Source: JBAYVY01 sp041674345 (lineage in GTDB: Bacteria; Planctomycetota; Phycisphaerae; Phycisphaerales; Zrk34). From it: DNA of 12,053 nucleotides. The stretch lies in assembly GCA_041674345.1 (NCBI GenBank), contig JBAYVY010000069.1:1-12053 (forward strand), in the 5' to 3' direction. The translations under genes were made by a program, and so were the position numbers. Below, in pieces: positions 1-6,036 of the stretch; the stretch's first letter is position 1, and each line of letters opens with the position of its first letter. The notes under the pieces were generated by a model. That model was not told where the DNA came from and did not search any database. It saw only the letters and a program-made list of their open reading frames with translations.

Positions 1-1098
1 GGAACGTGCCGCCAGGCGTTGCGGCACATCGGCCGGGGCGCATCGCAGATGTTGGGCGACGCGATGAAGCATGATATCGGCGACGCGGGCGGCGGTTTGT
101 TCGGGCGACAGGCCCTGCTGATAGAGCCGGCCGAGCGTGGCGATTTCCTCGACGGCGGCGCGGGAGCGCGGGGAGGCGTCGGCGTGTGCGGGCGGGTGGC
201 CGCGTGTGCTCCAGTGATAGACGACGACCAGCAGGATGCACTGGAGGATGACGGGCACCAGGCCGAACTGCGCGAGGATTTCGATGACCGAGCCGGTGAG
301 TCCGATGCCGTGCGACCAGTCGTCGAAGATGACGGGGCCTTGGCCGACGAGGTCGAGCATGACGTCGAGGTTGTCGGCATCGTCGAGGGAGTGATTGAGC
401 GCGATGGTGGGCGCGCCGATGACGATAACGCGACCGGCGTGGTAGCGTCGTTCGGCGGCGACGACGCGCCGGCCGGCGAAGGCCAGGGGCTTCCAGTCGG
501 GTGATTTTTCGATGTCGAATTCAAGCGGTTGCCGCAGGGTGATGAAGCGAACAGGATCGTCGGATGAAGCGGATGTCCAGCGGGCGTGTATCGCGGGCCA
601 GGCGAGTTTGTCGGGCGACAGTCCCGCGGCCTGGGCGGATTCGATGTCGTCGGCGGGTGAGTCAAATTCGTCGGATTTGTCGGATGGATCGGTTGGGGTG
701 ACCGGATGCAGCGACAGGCGAGCGAGCAGTGGGTTGTCGTGACGTGTGCAGCAGATGAGGGTGTTGCCGGCGGCGATCCAGTCGAGCAGCGCGGGCAGGG
801 GCATGCGTTGGGCGAGATCATCGCCATGCGATTTTTCGCGGGGCGGAGTGTGGAGGATTTGGATGAGCGTGCCGCGGTCGGTGGGCTGGAGACGGGGGCG
901 TTGAAGTTCACGGACGGGGATACGGCGTTCGCGGAGCAGTTGATCGAGCGCGGCCGAGCCGTAGGGATCGTACCGGCGGGTGGAATAGAGCGGCGCGGTT
1001 TCGCCGCCGCGACTGGCGACGTAGGCCGTTTGGTAGAAAGCCCAGATGCCGAGCGCGGCGGCGGCGAGGGTTGCGAGGATGAAGGGCGTTTTACGCAT
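1..1098 (-). CDS. DUF4350 domain membrane protein (3' end cut off)
   Basis: The gene is open from an ATG at 1098 to the window edge: 366 codons with no stop, so the C-terminus is missing. The product begins MRKTPFILATLAAAALGIW, a membrane anchor or signal helix (about residues 5-22). A soluble region follows, with a YDPYGSAALDQLL stretch (about 44-56) that fits the start of a DUF4350 fold. Near residue 258 is FDDWSHG, matching the D-[DE]-x-x-H-G motif seen in DUF4350 proteins. A second membrane helix lies at about 267-293, then a helical cytoplasmic tail. The start overlaps the end of the DUF4129 gene by 8 bases (ATGCGTAA), with GGAGG 12 nt upstream, so translation is probably coupled. In known families DUF4350 often accompanies MoxR, DUF58 and DUF4129 proteins in membrane operons of unknown role. 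The family call is fairly sure; the function is unknown. Confidence 0.82.
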   Translation of the reverse strand, partial: MRKTPFILATLAAAALGIWAFYQTAYVASRGGETAPLYSTRRYDPYGSAALDQLLRERRIPVRELQRPRLQPTDRGTLIQILHTPPREKSHGDDLAQRMPLPALLDWIAAGNTLICCTRHDNPLLARLSLHPVTPTDPSDKSDEFDSPADDIESAQAAGLSPDKLAWPAIHARWTSASSDDPVRFITLRQPLEFDIEKSPDWKPLAFAGRRVVAAERRYHAGRVIVIGAPTIALNHSLDDADNLDVMLDLVGQGPVIFDDWSHGIGLTGSVIEILAQFGLVPVILQCILLVVVYHWSTRGHPPAHADASPRSRAAVEEIATLGRLYQQGLSPEQTAARVADIMLHRVAQHLRCAPADVPQRLAARS

Positions 1099-1933
1099 GA
1101 TCGGGCGACGCCTCCGCGAGCAGTTGCGTGACGTTGCGTTTGATGCGGTCGAAGGCATCGAGTTCGGCGGTGTGTGAGCCGTACCACACGTTGTCGAAGA
1201 TGTGTGTCAGCGCGGCGAAGGTTTGCCGGTGGTCGTCGGGGCCTCGGTAGCGACGGACGTACATCCAGTTGGTGCGGTTGCGGCGATAGTCGATGCGATT
1301 GGCCGAGTGCAGGCCGGACAGCAGCGCCAGGTAAATCGCGCGGAACGCCAGCCGCAGGTCTTTCTCGCCGGCCAGCCGATCCGCTTCGGCCAGCCAGACG
1401 GGACTGGCGGCGGCGAGGGCGTGGCCATCGCGCATGGCCTGTTCGAGTTTTTTGCGGCTGATGGTGGTCGAGCCGCGTGAAACGGCCCTCGCATCACGGA
1501 ACATGCGGTATCCCATCACCAACAGCAGCGCCACCAGTGCCGCGGCGACGGCCCATGCCAGGACGCCCACGACGGACCCGATGCCGCCCCATGCGCTGCC
1601 GGACGATGATTCAACCGGATCGCGGTCGCGGCGAGACCTGTGGAACCAGCGGTCGAGCCAGTCACGGGCATTGTCGGCCCACCGCTGGAGCCACTGCATT
1701 TGCAGGCGCATCGACTCGCCCTGTTGCTCACGTTGCTGACGCAATTGCCAGCGATGGTAGAGGGATTGCGAAAGGATGCGATCCAGGTGATCGCGCGGCG
1801 AAGGCAGTTCGGCGATGTCGGTCGGCGCGGCGGATGTGGGCGGCGGCGCATCGGCGGATTGCGCAACGGCGGCGGGCATCCGCCACAGCGTTGCGGCGAA
1901 CAGGGCGGCGCAAAAGAATCGGCGGATGTTCAT
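1091..1933 (-). CDS. DUF4129 domain protein with signal peptide and one membrane helix
   Basis: The 280-residue product starts with a signal-like segment (RRFFCAALFAATLW, possible cleavage after AVA at 22-24). A proline-rich stretch and a Gln/Arg-rich helical region (about 45-100) follow, then one strong membrane helix (about 118-142). The cytoplasmic C-terminal domain carries the DUF4129 pattern of paired helices: LRLAFRAIYLALLSGL, then IDYRRNRTNW, then TFAALTHIFDNVWYG and a final DAFDRI helix. DUF4129 is also found at the C-terminus of some transglutaminase-like membrane proteins; its own function is not established. The start is fixed by GGAGG six bases upstream and by an ATGA overlap with the preceding gene. 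The same 11-base stretch, GGAGGCGTCGC, precedes both this start and that of the next gene. The product probably acts with the DUF4350 protein in a membrane complex; that is inference from the operon. Confidence 0.85.
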   Translation of the reverse strand: MNIRRFFCAALFAATLWRMPAAVAQSADAPPPTSAAPTDIAELPSPRDHLDRILSQSLYHRWQLRQQREQQGESMRLQMQWLQRWADNARDWLDRWFHRSRRDRDPVESSSGSAWGGIGSVVGVLAWAVAAALVALLLVMGYRMFRDARAVSRGSTTISRKKLEQAMRDGHALAAASPVWLAEADRLAGEKDLRLAFRAIYLALLSGLHSANRIDYRRNRTNWMYVRRYRGPDDHRQTFAALTHIFDNVWYGSHTAELDAFDRIKRNVTQLLAEASPDHA

Positions 1934-2736
1934 GCGACGCCTCCGGCGCGGAGGGCCGCGAGTCGTCCGACCAGATCGTTGCCCAGCCGGTGTGATCGCA
2001 GATCGTGAAAGACGAACACCGATGCGACGGCCCAGTGGAAATCAAACAGCGCGAACAGGCCGAATCCGACAGTCAAAAACCATGCGATGCTGGAAAACGT
2101 GATGGACAATTCGGAGGGGTCGATGTTCAACATGCTCGGCAGGATGATCGACAGCAGGATGCCGTGCATCCCCGCGACGGCGAGCATCGACAGCAGCAAC
2201 AACAACGTGAGGATGGTGGTGATGAGCGAGAGGCGGCCGACGGAGCGATTGATCCAACTGAAGATGGTGCGAACGGGGTGGTAGATCGGGCCGTCGTCTT
2301 CGAGGATGGCGGGTGCGAGAAACGAGCCGGTGAACAGGCCCCAGTAGGCGGGGATGACCATGACCGAACCCCAGGTGAGCGCGACATTGCAAAGCAGGCG
2401 GCCGAGCAGAATGGCGGGCCAGCGCCCCAGCGGCAGAGGGGTGCGGCGACCGGCGATGCGCGCGACGACCATGCGCTGAAGGAACGTCAGCCCGACCCAT
2501 CGCCAGAACAACGAGGCGACCAGCAGCAGGCACGGCAGGAACAGGCCGGTGCGATGCTCGGCGCTGATCGCGTCGATGAACAGCATCATGGCGAGGGCCA
2601 TCGGCAGCAGGGCCAGGACGTACACCGGCAAGAGGGCGGCGGCATGGGCGCGGATGAACTGGAGCGCGGCATCGAGCGGGCGGGTGGCCGGTCCCCCGGT
2701 GATGCGAGACCATTCTGCCTGCCGAACCTGTTTCAT
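1930..2736 (-). CDS. multi-pass membrane protein of unknown family
   Basis: This 268-residue product starts MKQVRQAEWSRITGG and has about five to seven hydrophobic spans: near residues 32-57, 65-86, 108-140 (possibly two), 168-203 (possibly two) and 215-243. The first span follows an amphipathic stretch, and basic residues cluster in the loops (RRTPLPLGR at about 97-105). I do not recognise a named family. The reading frame stays open much further upstream, to about 3024, but I prefer the ATG at 2736. It overlaps the stop of the zinc-finger gene in a classic ATGA, has GGAA six bases upstream, and the upstream extension has no membrane-protein character and overlaps a better gene in another frame. 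The 3' end overlaps the DUF4129 start by the same ATGA arrangement, which supports one co-translated operon. A role as membrane partner of the DUF4129 and DUF4350 proteins is inferred. Confidence 0.75.
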   Translation of the reverse strand: MKQVRQAEWSRITGGPATRPLDAALQFIRAHAAALLPVYVLALLPMALAMMLFIDAISAEHRTGLFLPCLLLVASLFWRWVGLTFLQRMVVARIAGRRTPLPLGRWPAILLGRLLCNVALTWGSVMVIPAYWGLFTGSFLAPAILEDDGPIYHPVRTIFSWINRSVGRLSLITTILTLLLLLSMLAVAGMHGILLSIILPSMLNIDPSELSITFSSIAWFLTVGFGLFALFDFHWAVASVFVFHDLRSHRLGNDLVGRLAALRAGGVA

Positions 2737-3068
2737 GGGCTGTTCCGCATTGTTTGCATGATGTCGATGACGCTCTGGCCGCCCAGATGAAAGAAAAGAT
2801 ACCCCATGTAAATCCACAAGGGAACCAGCAACGCGGCACACCACGAAAAGAGTGTGAACCAGAGGGGGGACCGGCGGCGATTGGCAGAGCGGCGCGCCAT
2901 GAGGATCGCCAGTCCCTGTTTGGAATAGTTCACGCCCTGATAGCGTGTGGAGCATTCGGCACAGATCGGTTGGTGGGTTTCGACGCACACGCCGATGGCG
3001 CGACGATCGGGATGATTGGCGCACATCCGCTGAATGGACGCGGGGGGGGGTGTTGGAATGTCAGCCAT
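2733..3068 (-). CDS. small B-box-like zinc-finger protein with one membrane helix
   Basis: The 111-residue product has an N-terminal Cys/His cluster, C16-x2-H19-x8-C28-x3-H32-x3-C36-x2-C39, in a context (CANHPDRRAIGVC then PICAEC) that resembles bacterial B-box-type zinc fingers. One membrane helix follows (about 69-94, LWFTLFSWCAALLVPLWIYM) and a short tail. Proteins of this kind in my memory of the family have CxxC in the second position and another CxxC after a GxNY motif. Here these read C-V-E-T-H and NYSKQG, so several expected cysteines are replaced and metal binding may be reduced. The start at 3068 lacks a strong ribosome site; an internal ATG at 3026 (residue 15, just before C16) is a possible alternative. 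The gene ends in an ATGA overlap with the membrane-protein gene. Function unknown; probably a small membrane subunit or adaptor of the operon. Confidence 0.7.
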   Translation of the reverse strand: MADIPTPPPASIQRMCANHPDRRAIGVCVETHQPICAECSTRYQGVNYSKQGLAILMARRSANRRRSPLWFTLFSWCAALLVPLWIYMGYLFFHLGGQSVIDIMQTMRNSP

Positions 3069-3152
3069 GATGTTGCCCGGTGGTCACGGAGCTTGCTCGC
3101 ATCGCATCGCCGACCGAAAAACACGGGAAAGCGGTTGCCCTGTGGAACAGGA

Positions 3153-4556
3153 TCAGGCCGAGGCGTTGCGGGCGCGCGGGGGTTTGCCGCCGAAGTGTTG
3201 GCGGGTTGCGCCTCCTCCGCCGGCGGCGGAGCGACCGCGCCCCCTCGCGGGACCGCCCTTGCGGGGTCCGCCGTGGTGATGCCCGCCCTTTTGCGGGCCT
3301 TGGTTCCGGGAGCCCAATTTCCGGGGGGGGTGATCCGCATGATGTTCGCCGTGGTGATTGCTTCCGTTTCCGGGGGCGGGGGCGTGGGTGAGGCCGACCT
3401 CGGCGGCGGTGTATTGCGGTTGATCTTCGCTGACGGGGATTTGCGTTTTAATCAGCCGTTGCACCGCGGCCAGCAGGGGCCACTCTTCCTTGTCACAGAA
3501 CGACCACGCCACGCCGGCCGCTCCGGCGCGGGCGGTGCGACCGATGCGGTGAACGTAGCTTTCGGGATCGTGGGTCAGATCGAAGTTGATGACGTGGGTG
3601 ATGCCGTCCACGTCGATGCCGCGCGAGGCGATGTCGGTGGCGACCAGCACGTTGATCTTGCCGGTGCGGAAACCGTCGAGCGACCGGGTGCGCGCGTTCT
3701 GGCTTTTGTTGCTGTGGATCGCCTCGGCGTTGTGGCCGCTGTGGTTCAGGTGGCGAACCACCTTGTCAGCGCGATGCTTGGTGCGGGTGAAGACGATGGC
3801 CCGCTGGATCGAATGTTTGCCCAGCAGATGCGTGAGCAGTTGCGTCTTGTGATGATGCGGAACGAAGAAGACCGACTGATCCACGCCATCGGCGGTGGCG
3901 GTCGGCGGGGCGAGCCGGACATTGACCGGCTGATGCAGCAGATCGTCCGCCAAATGACGGATCGCGCCGGGCATGGTCGCGCTGAACAACAGCGTTTGCC
4001 GCTGCTTCGGAAGCGCGGCGGTGATGCGCTTGATGTCGGGAATGAAACCCATGTCCAACATGCGGTCGGCTTCATCGAGTACGAGGGTTTGCACGTTGGC
4101 CAGATTGACGTGGCGCTGGTTCATCAGATCGAGCAACCGGCCGGGCGTGGCGATGATGATGTCCACGCCACGCTTCAGCGAGTTGACCTGCGGGTTCTGA
4201 CTGACCCCGCCGAAAATGACGACCTGCTTGAGATGCAGGTATCGGCCGTAGGTGGCGAAGCTGTCGGCGATCTGACACGCCAGTTCACGCGTCGGGGCGA
4301 GAACCAGGCAACGCGGCAAGCGCCGGTCGCTGACACTGCCGGGGGCAGAATCGGTTCCGGGGGCGTGCAGGCGATGGAGCAGGGGCAAGGCGAACGCGGC
4401 GGTTTTGCCGGTGCCGGTCTGCGCCGAGCCGAGTACGTCCTTGCCTTCAAGGATGTGCGGGATGGTTTGGGCCTGGATGGGAGTGGGGGTGTCGTATCCT
4501 TCAACACGGATAGCGCGAAGGATCGGCTCAATGAGCCGAAGGTCGGAGAAAGACAT
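3153..4556 (-). CDS. rhlE: DEAD-box ATP-dependent RNA helicase, RhlE-like
   Basis: The 467-residue product has all core helicase motifs in order: a Q motif (GYDTPTPIQ, 20-28), Walker A AQTGTGKT (45-52), PTREL (88-92), GG (116-117), TPGR (137-140), DEAD (161-164), SAT (192-194), ATDIASRGID (306-315) and HRIGRTARAG (336-345). Enzymes of this family use ATP to unwind short RNA duplexes in ribosome assembly and mRNA turnover, often in the cold. The tail after about residue 380 is basic and rich in Gly, His and Arg, which fits a disordered RNA-binding extension; I see no DbpA-type RNA-binding domain. RhlE is the nearest well-known subfamily by overall layout, but the symbol is tentative. The start is supported by TAAGGA seven bases upstream. 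It is transcribed divergently from the LacI-type gene, and 84 bases separate its stop from the downstream zinc-finger gene, so readthrough is possible but not certain. Confidence 0.95.
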   Translation of the reverse strand: MSFSDLRLIEPILRAIRVEGYDTPTPIQAQTIPHILEGKDVLGSAQTGTGKTAAFALPLLHRLHAPGTDSAPGSVSDRRLPRCLVLAPTRELACQIADSFATYGRYLHLKQVVIFGGVSQNPQVNSLKRGVDIIIATPGRLLDLMNQRHVNLANVQTLVLDEADRMLDMGFIPDIKRITAALPKQRQTLLFSATMPGAIRHLADDLLHQPVNVRLAPPTATADGVDQSVFFVPHHHKTQLLTHLLGKHSIQRAIVFTRTKHRADKVVRHLNHSGHNAEAIHSNKSQNARTRSLDGFRTGKINVLVATDIASRGIDVDGITHVINFDLTHDPESYVHRIGRTARAGAAGVAWSFCDKEEWPLLAAVQRLIKTQIPVSEDQPQYTAAEVGLTHAPAPGNGSNHHGEHHADHPPRKLGSRNQGPQKGGHHHGGPRKGGPARGRGRSAAGGGGATRQHFGGKPPRARNASA

Positions 4557-4704
4557 TGAGATTCCTTACAAAAACATTCACGAGCACACACGGAAGCGAC
4601 GGCGTCGCATAAAACCCGTGGGCAAGGCAACTGTGCTCGTAACGTCCTTGAGGAATGCGTAGTGACACGGAAAACTTGAGGATCGAAGAGTCAGTTGATG
4701 CAAC

Positions 4705-4733
4705 AGTATATCGGCAAAAACCCCCGCCGTCCA
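4705..4733 (-). promoter_or_regulatory. candidate promoter for the helicase gene
   Basis: Read on the minus strand, TGGACG (4733-4728, 4 of 6 match to TTGACA) is followed after 17 bases by TATACT (4710-4705, 5 of 6 match to TATAAT). Transcription would start near 4698, giving a leader of about 140 nt before the helicase ATG at 4556. The match is good but rests on the sigma-70 consensus alone. Confidence 0.5.
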
Positions 4734-4753
4734 TCACGGGGATTCACGGGGAT
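4734..4753. repeat. 10-bp perfect tandem repeat
   Basis: The unit TCACGGGGAT occurs twice head to tail (4734-4743 and 4744-4753). It lies immediately upstream of the candidate -35 box of the helicase promoter, a usual place for an activator site, though two copies could also arise by simple slippage. Confidence 0.6.
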
Positions 4754-4777
4754 TCGCAACGAAATACCGGGGGCCTG

Positions 4778-4792
4778 AAATATCGGATATTT
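4778..4792. promoter_or_regulatory. 15-bp palindrome, candidate operator
   Basis: AAATATC, a central G, then GATATTT form a perfect inverted repeat. An imperfect direct copy of its left part (GAAATACCGG at 4761-4770 against GAAATATCGG at 4777-4786, 9 of 10) precedes it. LacI-family dimers bind compact palindromes of about this size, and the site lies 52 bases before the LacI-type gene, so autoregulation is plausible. It is not shown which protein binds. Confidence 0.4.
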
Positions 4793-4799
4793 ATCGAAG

Positions 4800-4835
4800 A
4801 TTTAACCTTGCATTTTTGTTGATTTAAGGTTAAAT
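4800..4835. promoter_or_regulatory. 10-bp inverted repeat over the possible lacI-type promoter
   Basis: ATTTAACCTT (4800-4809) and AAGGTTAAAT (4826-4835) are perfect inverted copies, 16 bases apart. Between and across them lie TTGCAT (4808-4813) and, after 17 bases, TAAATT (4831-4836), a weak -35/-10 pair. If that promoter is real, transcription would begin almost at the ATG at 4844, giving a leaderless message; no ribosome site at normal distance is visible before this ATG (the nearest AAGG is 14 bases away). The repeat could be an operator that blocks the promoter, or an RNA hairpin if transcription starts further upstream. Confidence 0.45.
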
Positions 4836-4843
4836 TAAATGCG

Positions 4844-5905
4844 ATGGCCAAGTCGGAGAACCAACCTGCCCGTCTGGCGGATGTCGCGGCGAGCTGTGGC
4901 GTGACGATGACCGCGGTGTCCGCTGTGTTGCGAGGCAACGGGCTGGGGTCGGGCAATGTCCGCGTCGCCTCCGACACCGCCGACCGCATTCGCCGTGTCG
5001 CGCAGGAACTGGGCTATCGCCCCAATGTCGCCGCCCGTGTCCTCAAGGGCCAGCCCAACAATGTGTTGGGCGTACTCATCGGTGCCGATTCCACCCCGGC
5101 CAATTACGAACGCCTGTCCGCACTCGAACAGGAAGCGTATCACCGCGGATTCCGTCTGATGATCGGCCAGTTCCGCGGCGGAAGCGACCGCACCCACGAA
5201 TACGCACAAGACTTCTTACTACGCGGCATCGACTGCCTGATGTGTTTTGAAAACCCCACCCCGCAATATGACCAGCGCGTGCTCAAAGTACTCACCCAAT
5301 ATCGTCGCGTCGTCTTTCAAACGCAGCGGCTGATCGAAGGCGCGTATTGCGTCGATGTAGATCGCGCCGATGGCGTGCGACAAGCCGTCACACATCTGGT
5401 GCAACGTGATCGTCAACGCATCGGCCTGCTGCTCAATGATCGGCCGGAAAACGACCCGCTCATGGGTGATCGCTGGCGGGGCTACCTCGCCGGCCTGCAA
5501 GACGCGGGCATGAGTGCCGATCCGCATCGCATCTGGACCGGCACCGGCATGTTCCCTCCGCCCCCGGAAATGTGCGACCGCGCCGTTGAAGCGCTGGTCG
5601 GACGCGGCGGGTGCGATGCGGTGATCTGCTCCAACGATGTGTGGGCGATTTGTTTCATCAAATCGCTGCGCCGTTCGGGGCGAAACGCGAGTTGCGAACT
5701 TCCGGGGATTGGCGTGATCGGCTTCGACAACCTCGATGCCGCCGAACTATTCGATCCGCCCCTGACCACCATAGATCAAAACAACGCCGCCTTCGCCAAG
5801 GCGGCGATGGACCTGCTGCTGTCACAAACCAACGGGCCGGGCGACAACGCGCGGGCCATGAGCCGCATTGTTCCGCCCAAACTCGTCGTGCGCGAATCGG
5901 CCTGA
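4844..5905 (+). CDS. LacI-family transcriptional regulator
   Basis: The 353-residue product has an N-terminal LacI helix-turn-helix (RLADVAASCGVTMTAVSAVLRG, split across about 10-31), then RIRRVAQELGYRPN (48-61) and a hinge-helix region (NVAARVLKGQ, 61-70). After this the periplasmic-binding-protein-like effector domain begins with VLGVLIGAD. It ends with the family signature GVIGFDNLDAAELFDPPLTTI near the C-terminus. Such proteins bind palindromic operators as dimers and release DNA, or change affinity, when a small ligand binds the C-terminal domain; most ligands are sugars or nucleosides, but amino-acid-related ligands cannot be excluded. It starts the plus-strand block and sits 131 bases before the aminotransferase operon, so it is the likely local regulator of that operon and, from the palindromes upstream, perhaps of itself. 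The family call is firm; the effector is unknown. Confidence 0.95.
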   Translation: MAKSENQPARLADVAASCGVTMTAVSAVLRGNGLGSGNVRVASDTADRIRRVAQELGYRPNVAARVLKGQPNNVLGVLIGADSTPANYERLSALEQEAYHRGFRLMIGQFRGGSDRTHEYAQDFLLRGIDCLMCFENPTPQYDQRVLKVLTQYRRVVFQTQRLIEGAYCVDVDRADGVRQAVTHLVQRDRQRIGLLLNDRPENDPLMGDRWRGYLAGLQDAGMSADPHRIWTGTGMFPPPPEMCDRAVEALVGRGGCDAVICSNDVWAICFIKSLRRSGRNASCELPGIGVIGFDNLDAAELFDPPLTTIDQNNAAFAKAAMDLLLSQTNGPGDNARAMSRIVPPKLVVRESA

Positions 5906-5932
5906 TTTTTATGTGCCCGCAAAAACCGGATA

Positions 5933-6005
5933 TTCACCACGGAAGACACGGAGTTCACTGAGAAGAAAACAAGAAAGAATCCGCCTCCGTGTTCTCCGTG
6001 GTGAG
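5933..6005. repeat. dispersed-type intergenic inverted repeat (ACGGAG palindrome)
   Basis: The left arm CACCACGGAAGACACGGAG (5935-5953) and right arm CTCCGTGTTCTCCGTGGTG (5985-6003) pair at 17 of 19 positions, with two further pairs outside (one G-U), around a 31-base purine-rich loop. Sequences of the form TTCACCACGGAG...CTCCGTGGTGAA recur between genes in many Planctomycetota and some other phyla; I state this from general memory. Only one copy is in the window. A T-rich stretch (TTCTTTTCT) follows the right arm, so it might also end or stabilise the regulator message. Confidence 0.75.
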
Positions 6006-6036
6006 TTCTTTTCTCCGTCTTTAGGGAGTCTTTGTC

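Noticed and set aside
19..1131. Three open frames on the plus strand
   Set aside because: They are shadows of the DUF4350 gene on the minus strand, which has membrane helices, the DxxxHG motif and an operon overlap.
2737..3024. 96-codon upstream extension of the multi-pass membrane protein gene (GTG at 3024)
   Set aside because: It overlaps the zinc-finger gene in another frame, has no conserved look, and the ATG at 2736 has a typical ATGA overlap and a ribosome site.
2754..4559. 601-codon open frame on the plus strand
   Set aside because: It lies antisense to the DEAD-box helicase and the zinc-finger gene, which have clear family motifs. Its product has no recognisable domain; long antisense frames are expected in GC-rich DNA.
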